A program made the position numbers and the translations under genes. The notes under the pieces were generated by a model. That model did not search any database. It saw only the letters and a list, made by a program, of their open reading frames with translations, and was not told the origin of the DNA. From positions 1 through 64,000 of the forward strand of contig CALAIW010000007.1 of the NCBI GenBank assembly GCA_937922705.1: DNA of 64,000 bases, written 5' to 3'. How positions within the stretch are numbered: the first letter of the stretch is position 1; each line of letters opens with the position of its first letter. Shown here one piece after another: positions 47,442-55,762 of this stretch. The DNA is from an uncultured bacterium. Its GTDB lineage: Bacteria > Atribacterota > Atribacteria > Atribacterales > Caldatribacteriaceae.

Positions 47442-48695
47442 GTGGCATGGAAGGCACGAAAGACCTTTTTAGCAGGTTTTTGGGGGTTGGTACTATTTTT
47501 GCTCTATTCCCTTTCCCGCCGGAATTATCTTCTTTTTCATTCTATCATTGAATTCTTAGCCATCCTTACCGGTTTTACCATGTTTCTTTTTGCCATGACG
47601 GCTTCCTCAGTGAGCCGCAACACCGTGGTACAGAAGCTCGGGTGGCTATACCTTGGGGTGGCAAGTATCGATACCCTCCATACTCTCTCTTATAAGGGTA
47701 TGGGTGTATTTCCAGGATATACGGCCAACCTCCCCACCCAGTTCTGGATTCTGGGTCGTTTGGTAGAATTCGGTGGCTTAGCCGTCATTGTCCTGTGGCC
47801 CCGGCACGTTTCGATAGGTGCACTGGCGTTAATGGTTTTTTCAGCAGCAATTGCTGGTAGCAGCACCATTTTTTTGGGGTACTTTCCAGATTGTTTTCTG
47901 GAAGGGAAAGGTCTTACGCTTTTTAAGGTTGTTTCTGAGTATGTCATGATTGCGTTGTTGTTTACGCTACTCATTCAGGTACAACGCGATAGAGATGAAG
48001 ATATGCTCCCCTTTCGAAAACCGATTTCCTGGGCACTTGTCCTTAGTGCTCTAGCTGAGTTTTCTTTTACTCTTTATACCGACGTGTACGGGTTTTTCAA
48101 TATGTTAGGGCACCTTTTTCGATTTATTTCTTATTTCGTTCTCTTGGAGGGGATTGTGGTGGAAAGCATCAGAAAACCTTTTGATGCCCTTCTTTTTGAG
48201 GTTCAGCAAGAAAAAAACCAGCTTGAAGAAATAGCCAAACGAGATGCCTTGACTGGAGTTTTTAACCGTCATTTTTTTAATGAGTGGATTAAGGAACACG
48301 CTCAGGGTCTGTCTTCCTTGGGTTTGACTTCGACCCTTGTGTTTCTGGACGTGGATAACCTGAAAGTGATTAATGATACCTATGGGCACCTGACAGGAGA
48401 CCAGGTACTTTCCTTTGTTGCCAGAATACTTCGGGAAAACCTTCGTAAAGATGTGTTGATTGCCCGATATGGTGGAGACGAATTTGTGGTAGTTTTCCCA
48501 AAAACGAGGGCTTCTGAAGCTTGCATAGCTATGGAGCGGGTACAGTGTTCCATGGCTAATCAGAGTGAGTTTTCCTTTCCCATTTCTTTCTCTTTTGGAG
48601 TTTCCGAATTTCGCAACCTGGACGAAGCGGAGAAAATCCTCCTTCAGGCGGATCAGGAAATGTATGCGATGAAAAAGGCAAGGCTCAGAATGTAA
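47442..48695 (+). CDS. MASE3-type membrane diguanylate cyclase
   Basis: A 417-residue protein. Six to seven membrane helices (residues 8-235) contain the MASE3-like SIDTLHTLSYKGMGVFP and PTQFWILGRLVE, followed by a coiled linker and a GGDEF domain: LTGVFNRHFFNEW, LDVDNLKVINDTYGHLTGD, ARYGGDEF and ISFSFGVSEF. It should make cyclic di-GMP at the membrane. Intact, unlike its neighbours to the left. GTG start with GGAGG upstream. The only non-defence intact gene of the island. Confidence 0.88.
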   Translation: MAWKARKTFLAGFWGLVLFLLYSLSRRNYLLFHSIIEFLAILTGFTMFLFAMTASSVSRNTVVQKLGWLYLGVASIDTLHTLSYKGMGVFPGYTANLPTQFWILGRLVEFGGLAVIVLWPRHVSIGALALMVFSAAIAGSSTIFLGYFPDCFLEGKGLTLFKVVSEYVMIALLFTLLIQVQRDRDEDMLPFRKPISWALVLSALAEFSFTLYTDVYGFFNMLGHLFRFISYFVLLEGIVVESIRKPFDALLFEVQQEKNQLEEIAKRDALTGVFNRHFFNEWIKEHAQGLSSLGLTSTLVFLDVDNLKVINDTYGHLTGDQVLSFVARILRENLRKDVLIARYGGDEFVVVFPKTRASEACIAMERVQCSMANQSEFSFPISFSFGVSEFRNLDEAEKILLQADQEMYAMKKARLRM

Positions 48696-48749
48696 TCTCC
48701 AATGAATGGCCATTTTGGTAGACCCACCACTAAGCTACCTTGCTTTGAC

Positions 48750-48965
48750 TTACACCGCTTCCCCCACCCGGCGCCGCGCGTGGGTTATAAAAAGGCCGGG
48801 CGGCACTTCCCGGTCCAGGTCCATCACTACTTGCAAGACCTTTACCACGTCATCCGTAGGGTATCCTAGTCCGTGGGGTACTTCCTCTCCGATTGAGTAC
48901 CCCATTCGTATACGAGTTTCTGCACGAAATTCCTTACACGGCCATTTGTCATTGTTTATCAGTGC
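48750..48965 (-). pseudogene. Remnant ORF with protein-like C-terminus
   Basis: The minus strand encodes IRMGYSIGEEVPHGLGYPTD, then DVVKVLQVVMDLDREVPPG and a stop. The composition looks like a real protein end rather than a random frame, but no start or upstream gene is visible and I do not recognise a family. Confidence 0.3.
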
Positions 48966-48992
48966 ATTTCTTCTCAAAAATTGGCTTTTTGC

Positions 48993-48998
48993 TATAAT
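48993..48998 (+). promoter_or_regulatory. Extended -10 promoter of the BREX operon
   Basis: TGCTATAAT (TG-N-TATAAT), about 57 bases before the brxP start, with weak -35 similarity (TTCTCA). An AAGGAGGGG ribosome-binding site lies at about 49040. No other promoter is seen before the five genes. Confidence 0.65.
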
Positions 48999-49055
48999 TT
49001 TCAGAGGAGAACCTTGTGACCGGTTTTTTAGAACCACACAAGGAGGGGTAAAAGG

Positions 49056-51371
49056 GTGTATGACTACACGTGGGATGAAGAAACTGGGGGATATGTACTC
49101 CAGCCGACCATTTCTTCCCCACAATTAGAAGTGCGCCCGGTATTTTTTGAGGAACTTGATCTCCTTGGTTTTGATCGATTCTGGGAGTATCCACGGGGTG
49201 AAATGCCTCTCCTTTGGGCTCAAGGCCGTCAGTACTTTTATCGTGGGGAACTCGTGGCTGAAACAATTGGTGGGAGGCTTTTTGTATTCCCGCAAGTGAA
49301 AGTCTACAAGAAATCATTAAAGCTCAGACCAGTCGATATCCAGGGGATGATCGCCAAGAATCACGACTTGATGGATGGACTGGTTAAGGAAACCCTGGAG
49401 AAAACATATGTCATCTTCAAAAAATATCAGAAGAAGTCCTATTTTTCCTACGTTGCTTTTAGTGGCGGGAAGGATTCGTTAGTCCTATTGGATTTAGTCC
49501 AGAGGACATTGTCACCTGATGATTTCGTGGTGATTTTCGCCGATACAACCATGGAGTTTTCCGAAACCTATCGAGCGCTCGACAGAGCGCGCAGGCGTTG
49601 GCCAGCGGTACGGTTTTACGTTGTTCGAGCTGCATACGATGCGCGAGAAACGTGGAGGATTTTTGGGCCACCAAGCAGGACGCTTCGGTGGTGTTGCAGT
49701 GTACACAAGAGTGCTCCCTCTTTACTCCTTTTACGAGAACTGGTAGGAAAATCTTCCCTGAAAGCTTTAGCCTTTGACGGAATCCGCGCCGAAGAAAGCC
49801 TTTCCCGAGCCACGTATACCTTAGTGAATATGGAAGCCAAGCACATTACCCAGGTTAACTGCAGCCCCCTCCTTGAGTGGGGATCAAGCGAGTTGTACCT
49901 CTACCTTTTTGCTCAAGACTTATTGTTGAACCGGTGTTACCGATACGGCATGACAAGAGTGGGGTGCGTTCTCTGCCCATATGGTTCACCGTGGCGGGAG
50001 TTTATTGCCGGCGCAGCTTTTGGTGAAGAAGTCCGACCTTTCGTGGATATCCTTCATGAAGTCTTTGCTTCCACAATTCCACAGGAGGAGCGGGAAAATT
50101 ATATTATTCAGGGGAAGTGGAAGGGGAGAAATGGAGGAAGAAACCTTAATAAAGTGGGCAACAGAGTAGTTGAGGTGGAAGAAGGCTCGGGTGCCGTTAC
50201 GCTTCATCTTCGCGAAAAGCATTCTCCCTGGCAGGAGTGGATGAAAATCCTGAGTTTCCACACCTTTCAGGGCAAATCGTACATTCGGTGGAATGAAGCA
50301 TTGCATGAAGTAAAAGTTGTGGATAATGGGAATGGTTTAACGGTGAAAATTTGGATTAATCTTCAAGATATCCAGCAAAGAAAGCTTTACCAGCTGGTGA
50401 AGGATGTTTGTCATAAAATTGCTTATTGTCAGCAGTGTCAGGTTTGCATGGTAGAATGCCCTGTTGGAGCGCTGGAGATGGAACAGGGGAAATTGCTGGT
50501 TCGCGAGGACCTCTGTACCCACTGTACCAATTGCCTCAGGGTTCGTCAGGGGTGTTTGATTGCCGACTCGCTTAGCGTAAAAGGGGGAAACGTGGCGATG
50601 CACAAAATTCGGGGGTACAAAACCTTTGGGTTGCGGCGGGAATGGGTCCAATACCTTTTTGAGTTTGGTGAAGCGTTTTGGGGCAGTCCACGTTTAGGAA
50701 GCGCTCAAATTGAAGCTTGTAAAGAGCTTTTCCGGGAAGCTGGACTTACCGATACCGGGAAGAAGAATAGCTTAACTGACCTTGCTAAAAAGCTATCTCG
50801 CCTGGGTGCTGATGATGTGCGCGTCTGGGCCATTATTCTGGTAAATCTGGCGTACAATTCAGGACTCATCCGATGGTTTCTCTTTGCAACAGACGTTGGA
50901 CGGGAATATACGTCTGAAGAACTCCTTGACATGATGGGCGAAACGCTTCCGCGGTCGACCAGGGAGAATGCTCGTCAATCTCTCCACGAAACCTTCAAGT
51001 TTTCGCCCTTAGGAAACGAATTGGGCTTGGGGATATGTCGGTTTAAAGGAAAGCAGGTGGTGGCGGTAACGCATCATCGATGGGCAAATCCGGACGCCCA
51101 TGTCGTTCTCTATGCACTTTATAAATTCGCTGAAGAAGCGGGGGGAGTATACAGTTTTACCCTTAGACAACTCCTGGATGATCACCCTGAGCGAAAAGGA
51201 ATAAGCCCCGCCAAAATTTTCGGTCTTACGGAAGAGGAGTTGAGGGCCATTTTACAGGGGCTTTCCCTCAATCATCCAGATTTTATCAAGGTGGTTTTTA
51301 CCAGGGATCTGGATAATGTAAACCTCAGTCGAGACAAAAGTTGTCTTGATGTGGTTGACCTTTTCTGCTAG
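49056..51371 (+). CDS. brxP: BrxP: PAPS-reductase-like protein with ferredoxin and DUF4007-like domains
   Basis: A 771-residue multidomain protein. After a roughly 110-residue N-terminal domain, a PP-loop ATP-pyrophosphatase domain of the PAPS reductase/DndC type has SGGKDS near residue 135, an ADTTMEFSET segment and a CC pair (LRWCCSVHK). Two 4Fe-4S sets follow (CQQCQVCMVECP near 458, then CTHCTNC). The last 230 residues (RREWVQYLFEFGEAFW to SPLGNELGLG) resemble DUF4007. Family knowledge ties such proteins to sulphur activation and, in DndC, to DNA phosphorothioation; that role is inferred here. GTG start. Confidence 0.9.
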   Translation: MYDYTWDEETGGYVLQPTISSPQLEVRPVFFEELDLLGFDRFWEYPRGEMPLLWAQGRQYFYRGELVAETIGGRLFVFPQVKVYKKSLKLRPVDIQGMIAKNHDLMDGLVKETLEKTYVIFKKYQKKSYFSYVAFSGGKDSLVLLDLVQRTLSPDDFVVIFADTTMEFSETYRALDRARRRWPAVRFYVVRAAYDARETWRIFGPPSRTLRWCCSVHKSAPSLLLLRELVGKSSLKALAFDGIRAEESLSRATYTLVNMEAKHITQVNCSPLLEWGSSELYLYLFAQDLLLNRCYRYGMTRVGCVLCPYGSPWREFIAGAAFGEEVRPFVDILHEVFASTIPQEERENYIIQGKWKGRNGGRNLNKVGNRVVEVEEGSGAVTLHLREKHSPWQEWMKILSFHTFQGKSYIRWNEALHEVKVVDNGNGLTVKIWINLQDIQQRKLYQLVKDVCHKIAYCQQCQVCMVECPVGALEMEQGKLLVREDLCTHCTNCLRVRQGCLIADSLSVKGGNVAMHKIRGYKTFGLRREWVQYLFEFGEAFWGSPRLGSAQIEACKELFREAGLTDTGKKNSLTDLAKKLSRLGADDVRVWAIILVNLAYNSGLIRWFLFATDVGREYTSEELLDMMGETLPRSTRENARQSLHETFKFSPLGNELGLGICRFKGKQVVAVTHHRWANPDAHVVLYALYKFAEEAGGVYSFTLRQLLDDHPERKGISPAKIFGLTEEELRAILQGLSLNHPDFIKVVFTRDLDNVNLSRDKSCLDVVDLFC

Positions 51372-51388
51372 GGGGGTGTTAAGAAAAA

Positions 51389-54300
51389 ATGTTCGGGCGG
51401 TATGCAGAGTATATTCAAGTCGATGAGGATTTTATTCCTGTATTCGATGAGGGTTGGGATAAAAAGTATCCAAAGCGATGGAAGTCCTTCTATCCTCATC
51501 ATGATTTCTTGAGTATTCTTGAATCGGTAGTGGCCACACTTGAAGGGACCAGAAACGAAGACCGAAAATCTTTATGGGTTTACGGGGCCTATGGGACTGG
51601 GAAAACTTTCGCTTCGTTTGTCATCCAGCACCTTCTTGAAGACCCTCTTGAGGACGTAGAGGATTATTTCCAAGTCTATAAGCTGAATCGCTCACTTTTG
51701 AACCGTTTGATTGGCTTGCGTAAGCAAAAGACGATCCTCGTTGCACGACGCTCTGCTTCTTCGGGGATTACCCAAGACTACCTTCTCTTTGAAGCATTGC
51801 AGAGCTCAATTATTGAAAGCATCAAACGGCACCATTTTACCTACCTTGGCACTCAAAGCCTCTACCAGGAGGTGGTATGGCACCTGAGTGATCCTGATTC
51901 TCCGTTCGATTTTCCTAAAGTTTTTCGGAGGGCAAGAAACAAGTATTTTCCCGAGTATAGTTCGCCAGAAGCTGTCATTCGGGACTTAAAAGAACGAAAT
52001 CCCGAACAGAATAGCGATCTTCTTTCGAGGGTCGTGGAGTTTCTTAGAGAAGAAAGGCAAAGCATTGTGCCTGATGATCCTCAAAAAATCTGTATCTGGA
52101 TTGCTGATGTCATTCAGCGCAATGGAATTCACGCCATGCTTTTTATCTGGGATGAGTTCAGCGATTACTTTCGCCAGAATCGAGCTTTTACAGGCCTCCA
52201 AGAAATTGCTCAAGCGGTTTCTTCGGCTCCTTTCTATCTTTTCCTCATCACCCACAAGGATTACGAACAGTTCTTGAAAGACGAACAAGATCGCCGGCGT
52301 ATTATGGATCGATTCAAGACACACCATATCTACATGTCTGAGCCGACTGCCTTACAGCTTATGGCCAACGTGATCCAGGTTAAACCGGAAAAGGAAGACG
52401 AATGGCAAAAAGTTTCAGAAGCACTCTGGAACGCAGTAAAACCAGGAATACGCAGATTATTTGAAATCCTGGAGAATGATTCCATGCGTTGGGAGCATTT
52501 GAGGAAGCTTCTTCCCGTCCACCCCTATTCTGCGTTTCTCCTTAGTATCCTCTCCCGTTTTTTGAGTTCCAACCAGCGAACCATGTTCCAGTTTTTGAGC
52601 GGAAAGGGTGAAAAAAGTCCCTATAATTTCCAGTGCTTTATCGAGGAATACGGAATAAGCGCAAGAAAACTTTTGACTTGTGATGTGCTGTGGGATTACT
52701 TTTTTGCTCAGGATAACGTTGAAATTCCCGATAGTATCCGCTGGATTGTGAACCGCTTGAGCAATGTTAAGGAGAAAGCCCAAAACGATGAGGAGTTGCG
52801 GGTTCTGAAAGCCGTTTTCCTCCTCTGTGCTGTACAGCGAATATTCGCCGCACGAAGTATTTCATCGGGATTGCCCAGTGCTCTTTTGGTGCCCACCCTC
52901 TCAAATCTTTCTTTAGCCTTTGCTGGAACCGAAATAGAGGACAAGCTGCGAAGTATCTTGGAGAGACTGGTGAAAGAAAGGATTCTCTGGACTCGCAGGG
53001 AAGGGGAAGACGTGCAGTATATCCTCCAGGAGGACATCACCGATCCGGAGCGGTATAACGAAATTCTGGAACAAATCCGTCGGGAAATGCCTCTGGAGCG
53101 CATCATGGAAAACGAAAAGGTGGAAGGCTGGATCCAGGAGAAGCTCTCGCCAGTGTATCTGAGGGACCGATTCCAGCCGCTCAAGTGTGCTTCCAGACGG
53201 AACTGGAAGAACGTTTTGAAAGAACCTTCTTCTGGACGTGTTCCCTGTGTGATTATTGTTACTACGCGAACAAGTGAGGGGAATGAGCTGGAAGAAGAAG
53301 TCTCAAGATACTTGGACAACGTTTCATTTGAATGTGTGGCGATCAGCGCTTCATCTGAACCTTTCGGAGAAGATAACCTGGAAGAGTACTGGAAAAAAGA
53401 GGCTGATGTTCGTTATTTCGAACAAATTGGAGGAAGGAACGAAAATATAAAGCTCTATGAAGAGCAGCGCCAGAATGTTGTTAAAGCCTGGCTGAATAGG
53501 CTTCAGAATGCCGTCTTTTTGGTACGGTACCGCATTCAAGACCGGAATACCCCTTCCAGGTGGGTTACCAGGTCCCGGCGGGTTGAGGGTTTAGAGGAGT
53601 TGCGAAAAGAGCTGGAGTTGATCGACAAGAGTATCTTCTACTGGGGTTTGGAAACGATTGCCGAACATGAGTCCCTTTTCAAATCAAAATCTTTCAGTAA
53701 GGAGATCGTCAAAATCGGAACCGGCGTTTCAAAGGCGAGTGGTCGGTATAATTACTTCAGCGATCTTAGATCGAAACTCGAATCCATGGGTGTTTGGAAT
53801 GAAGAGCGATATTGGGAGAAGGACTATCGTGAGGAAAGAGCACAGGCAATTGTGGCGATGAAAAGGGAAGTAGAAAGGGTGATTACCACTTCTTTGCAGG
53901 AAAAACGAGAGGTAACCATCCGAGATATTTACGAAGCGCTCCAGCAAAAACCCTTTGGCCTCTTAGAATGGGCGGGGACTCTCTTTTTGCTGGGATTCCT
54001 GCTTCGGGATTATTGCAAAGGGCGTTATTACCGGTATGACGGGAAGAGCGCTGTGCCCATTAACGATGATACATTGGCAGACATGGTTTTTAACGCGGTA
54101 CGTAAAGACGAAGATAGTGTCAGGATTGTGGAGATGACAAAGGAACAAGAACTGTTTTGCCTGTGTTCGGTAAGGATTTTTCCTTTCGACCAGGAACGCC
54201 AGAAGTATTCCATCAAAGGCATTCAGAACGCTATCCGTGATTATCTGAGTCGAGTAAGGTATCCCCTGTGGAGCGTTCGGTTCACAGGAAATCTAAAAGA

Positions 54301-55762
54301 GGATGAGGATAAGGTTCAAGAGATAATCGACTCTTTCTGCTCTTTTGTGGCCTGTCGTTACCAGACGGGCAGTGAGGATGAATCGTATACCCAGCCGGTT
54401 CAGGAGATTGCTCTTGCTGAGGAAATCGCTCGGAAAATTGCCGATTTCGATCCGCTTGTTTCTTTTGCTGGAATAGACTATCTGGTGCGAGGAGGAGAAA
54501 TTACCTCTCCAAGCGTCGCCAAGCTTCTTGAGGAACTCCGTCAACTTTTTCAACCTGATTCCCTCAAGAAAGGGTTACAGGAATACTTGCGCACCCAATG
54601 GCCACAACTTCTGGATCTTGCTCGACGTGTCAACTTTGATGATGAAGCGATTCTGCGTGTTATCAAAAGAAGGACGTCTGAGGATGCCGCCTGGCTGTGG
54701 GAAAAGGAAGATTTCGACCGAAAAGTCGAACAAGTTCAAGAGGACCTGAATTTGCTTGCGCTCTTGCGGCAGTACTTCAGCGAAGCAGTCCGCGAAGAAG
54801 ACACGATAGGAACGTATCTGCGGCGGGTTTTTGCCACAGTAAAAGTCTCCCATGCTTATATTCGAGAAGAATCGCCGTGTCCTCAGCTGGTGGAGCAGAT
54901 CCTTCAAGTATGCCAAGACCAAGATTTAAGCCTTGAGATAAACAACAAGAGGGCCTTCTTTGAAGCGCTGGTAATGCATGGAGAAACGCTTGCTCAATTT
55001 TTCACCAAAGAGGGATTTGCTCAGGTGATCCGAAAACACAGTGAGGAGATCCTCTCTATTTCCCCAGGTGAGGAAGAACTCTTTGAACTCTACGAGAAGC
55101 TTCCCAGTGGGCAATTTTTATGCTCGAAAGAAGAATTTGTGAACACGGTGCGTCATACCTGGGAGGAGTATCAGGCTTCAAACAAACTGAATATCCTCAA
55201 AAGGACCTGGCAAAAACAGTCGGGAACAAATTCTCCTCGAGAATGGTCGAAGAAATGCGGTATACCCGTTTTTTGGGTTTTAGGGGAAGAACCACTCGTC
55301 CAGGATACTTGCGAAGCGCTGGAAGGAAAAAGAAGGTTAGACGCTCATGCCTTAGAAAAGGCCAACCATTTTCTGGAAACAAGCGATAAAACGGGCTACC
55401 TGGGGGATTTAACAAAATGTAACGAGCTTTTTATTCGCCGACTTTTTCCCGGTCAAGAGCAGATATTACTCCTTTTGATGGACCACGTCGAAGAACTTAA
55501 AGCCTACATTAGGGATAAAGTGGCTGAAGAACCCTACGAGTGGTACCGCCTTGCTCAGGAAGTGCAGAGGATAGCGCGTGAATACTGGAGCGAGCTTTAC
55601 AAAAGTTACTACGCCGATAAAGCTCGCAAGAGGGTTGAAACAATGGATGCGCTTGAAGCCAAGCAATGGTTAGAAAAAATGGTGTGTGGGGATCCCTGGA
55701 TTGGGATGGCCATTCTTACGGAAAACGCTCAAAGGGAATGGAAAAATTTAAAAAATTTTTAA
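51389..55762 (+). CDS. brxC: BrxC/PglY-type P-loop ATPase
   Basis: A 1457-residue protein, somewhat longer than the usual roughly 1200. Walker A GAYGTGKT at residues 66-73 and a Walker B strand MLFIWDEFSDYF near residue 250 mark an N-terminal AAA-like domain; RFKTHHIYMSEPTALQLMAN follows. The remaining 900 residues are charged and largely helical. BrxC is the conserved large ATPase of BREX systems. It begins 17 bases after brxP and its end overlaps pglZ by 25 bases. Confidence 0.9.
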   Translation: MFGRYAEYIQVDEDFIPVFDEGWDKKYPKRWKSFYPHHDFLSILESVVATLEGTRNEDRKSLWVYGAYGTGKTFASFVIQHLLEDPLEDVEDYFQVYKLNRSLLNRLIGLRKQKTILVARRSASSGITQDYLLFEALQSSIIESIKRHHFTYLGTQSLYQEVVWHLSDPDSPFDFPKVFRRARNKYFPEYSSPEAVIRDLKERNPEQNSDLLSRVVEFLREERQSIVPDDPQKICIWIADVIQRNGIHAMLFIWDEFSDYFRQNRAFTGLQEIAQAVSSAPFYLFLITHKDYEQFLKDEQDRRRIMDRFKTHHIYMSEPTALQLMANVIQVKPEKEDEWQKVSEALWNAVKPGIRRLFEILENDSMRWEHLRKLLPVHPYSAFLLSILSRFLSSNQRTMFQFLSGKGEKSPYNFQCFIEEYGISARKLLTCDVLWDYFFAQDNVEIPDSIRWIVNRLSNVKEKAQNDEELRVLKAVFLLCAVQRIFAARSISSGLPSALLVPTLSNLSLAFAGTEIEDKLRSILERLVKERILWTRREGEDVQYILQEDITDPERYNEILEQIRREMPLERIMENEKVEGWIQEKLSPVYLRDRFQPLKCASRRNWKNVLKEPSSGRVPCVIIVTTRTSEGNELEEEVSRYLDNVSFECVAISASSEPFGEDNLEEYWKKEADVRYFEQIGGRNENIKLYEEQRQNVVKAWLNRLQNAVFLVRYRIQDRNTPSRWVTRSRRVEGLEELRKELELIDKSIFYWGLETIAEHESLFKSKSFSKEIVKIGTGVSKASGRYNYFSDLRSKLESMGVWNEERYWEKDYREERAQAIVAMKREVERVITTSLQEKREVTIRDIYEALQQKPFGLLEWAGTLFLLGFLLRDYCKGRYYRYDGKSAVPINDDTLADMVFNAVRKDEDSVRIVEMTKEQELFCLCSVRIFPFDQERQKYSIKGIQNAIRDYLSRVRYPLWSVRFTGNLKEDEDKVQEIIDSFCSFVACRYQTGSEDESYTQPVQEIALAEEIARKIADFDPLVSFAGIDYLVRGGEITSPSVAKLLEELRQLFQPDSLKKGLQEYLRTQWPQLLDLARRVNFDDEAILRVIKRRTSEDAAWLWEKEDFDRKVEQVQEDLNLLALLRQYFSEAVREEDTIGTYLRRVFATVKVSHAYIREESPCPQLVEQILQVCQDQDLSLEINNKRAFFEALVMHGETLAQFFTKEGFAQVIRKHSEEILSISPGEEELFELYEKLPSGQFLCSKEEFVNTVRHTWEEYQASNKLNILKRTWQKQSGTNSPREWSKKCGIPVFWVLGEEPLVQDTCEALEGKRRLDAHALEKANHFLETSDKTGYLGDLTKCNELFIRRLFPGQEQILLLLMDHVEELKAYIRDKVAEEPYEWYRLAQEVQRIAREYWSELYKSYYADKARKRVETMDALEAKQWLEKMVCGDPWIGMAILTENAQREWKNLKNF

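Noticed and set aside
48706-49128. Plus-strand frame before brxP
   Set aside because: It overlaps the promoter and the start of brxP in another frame and has no similarity.
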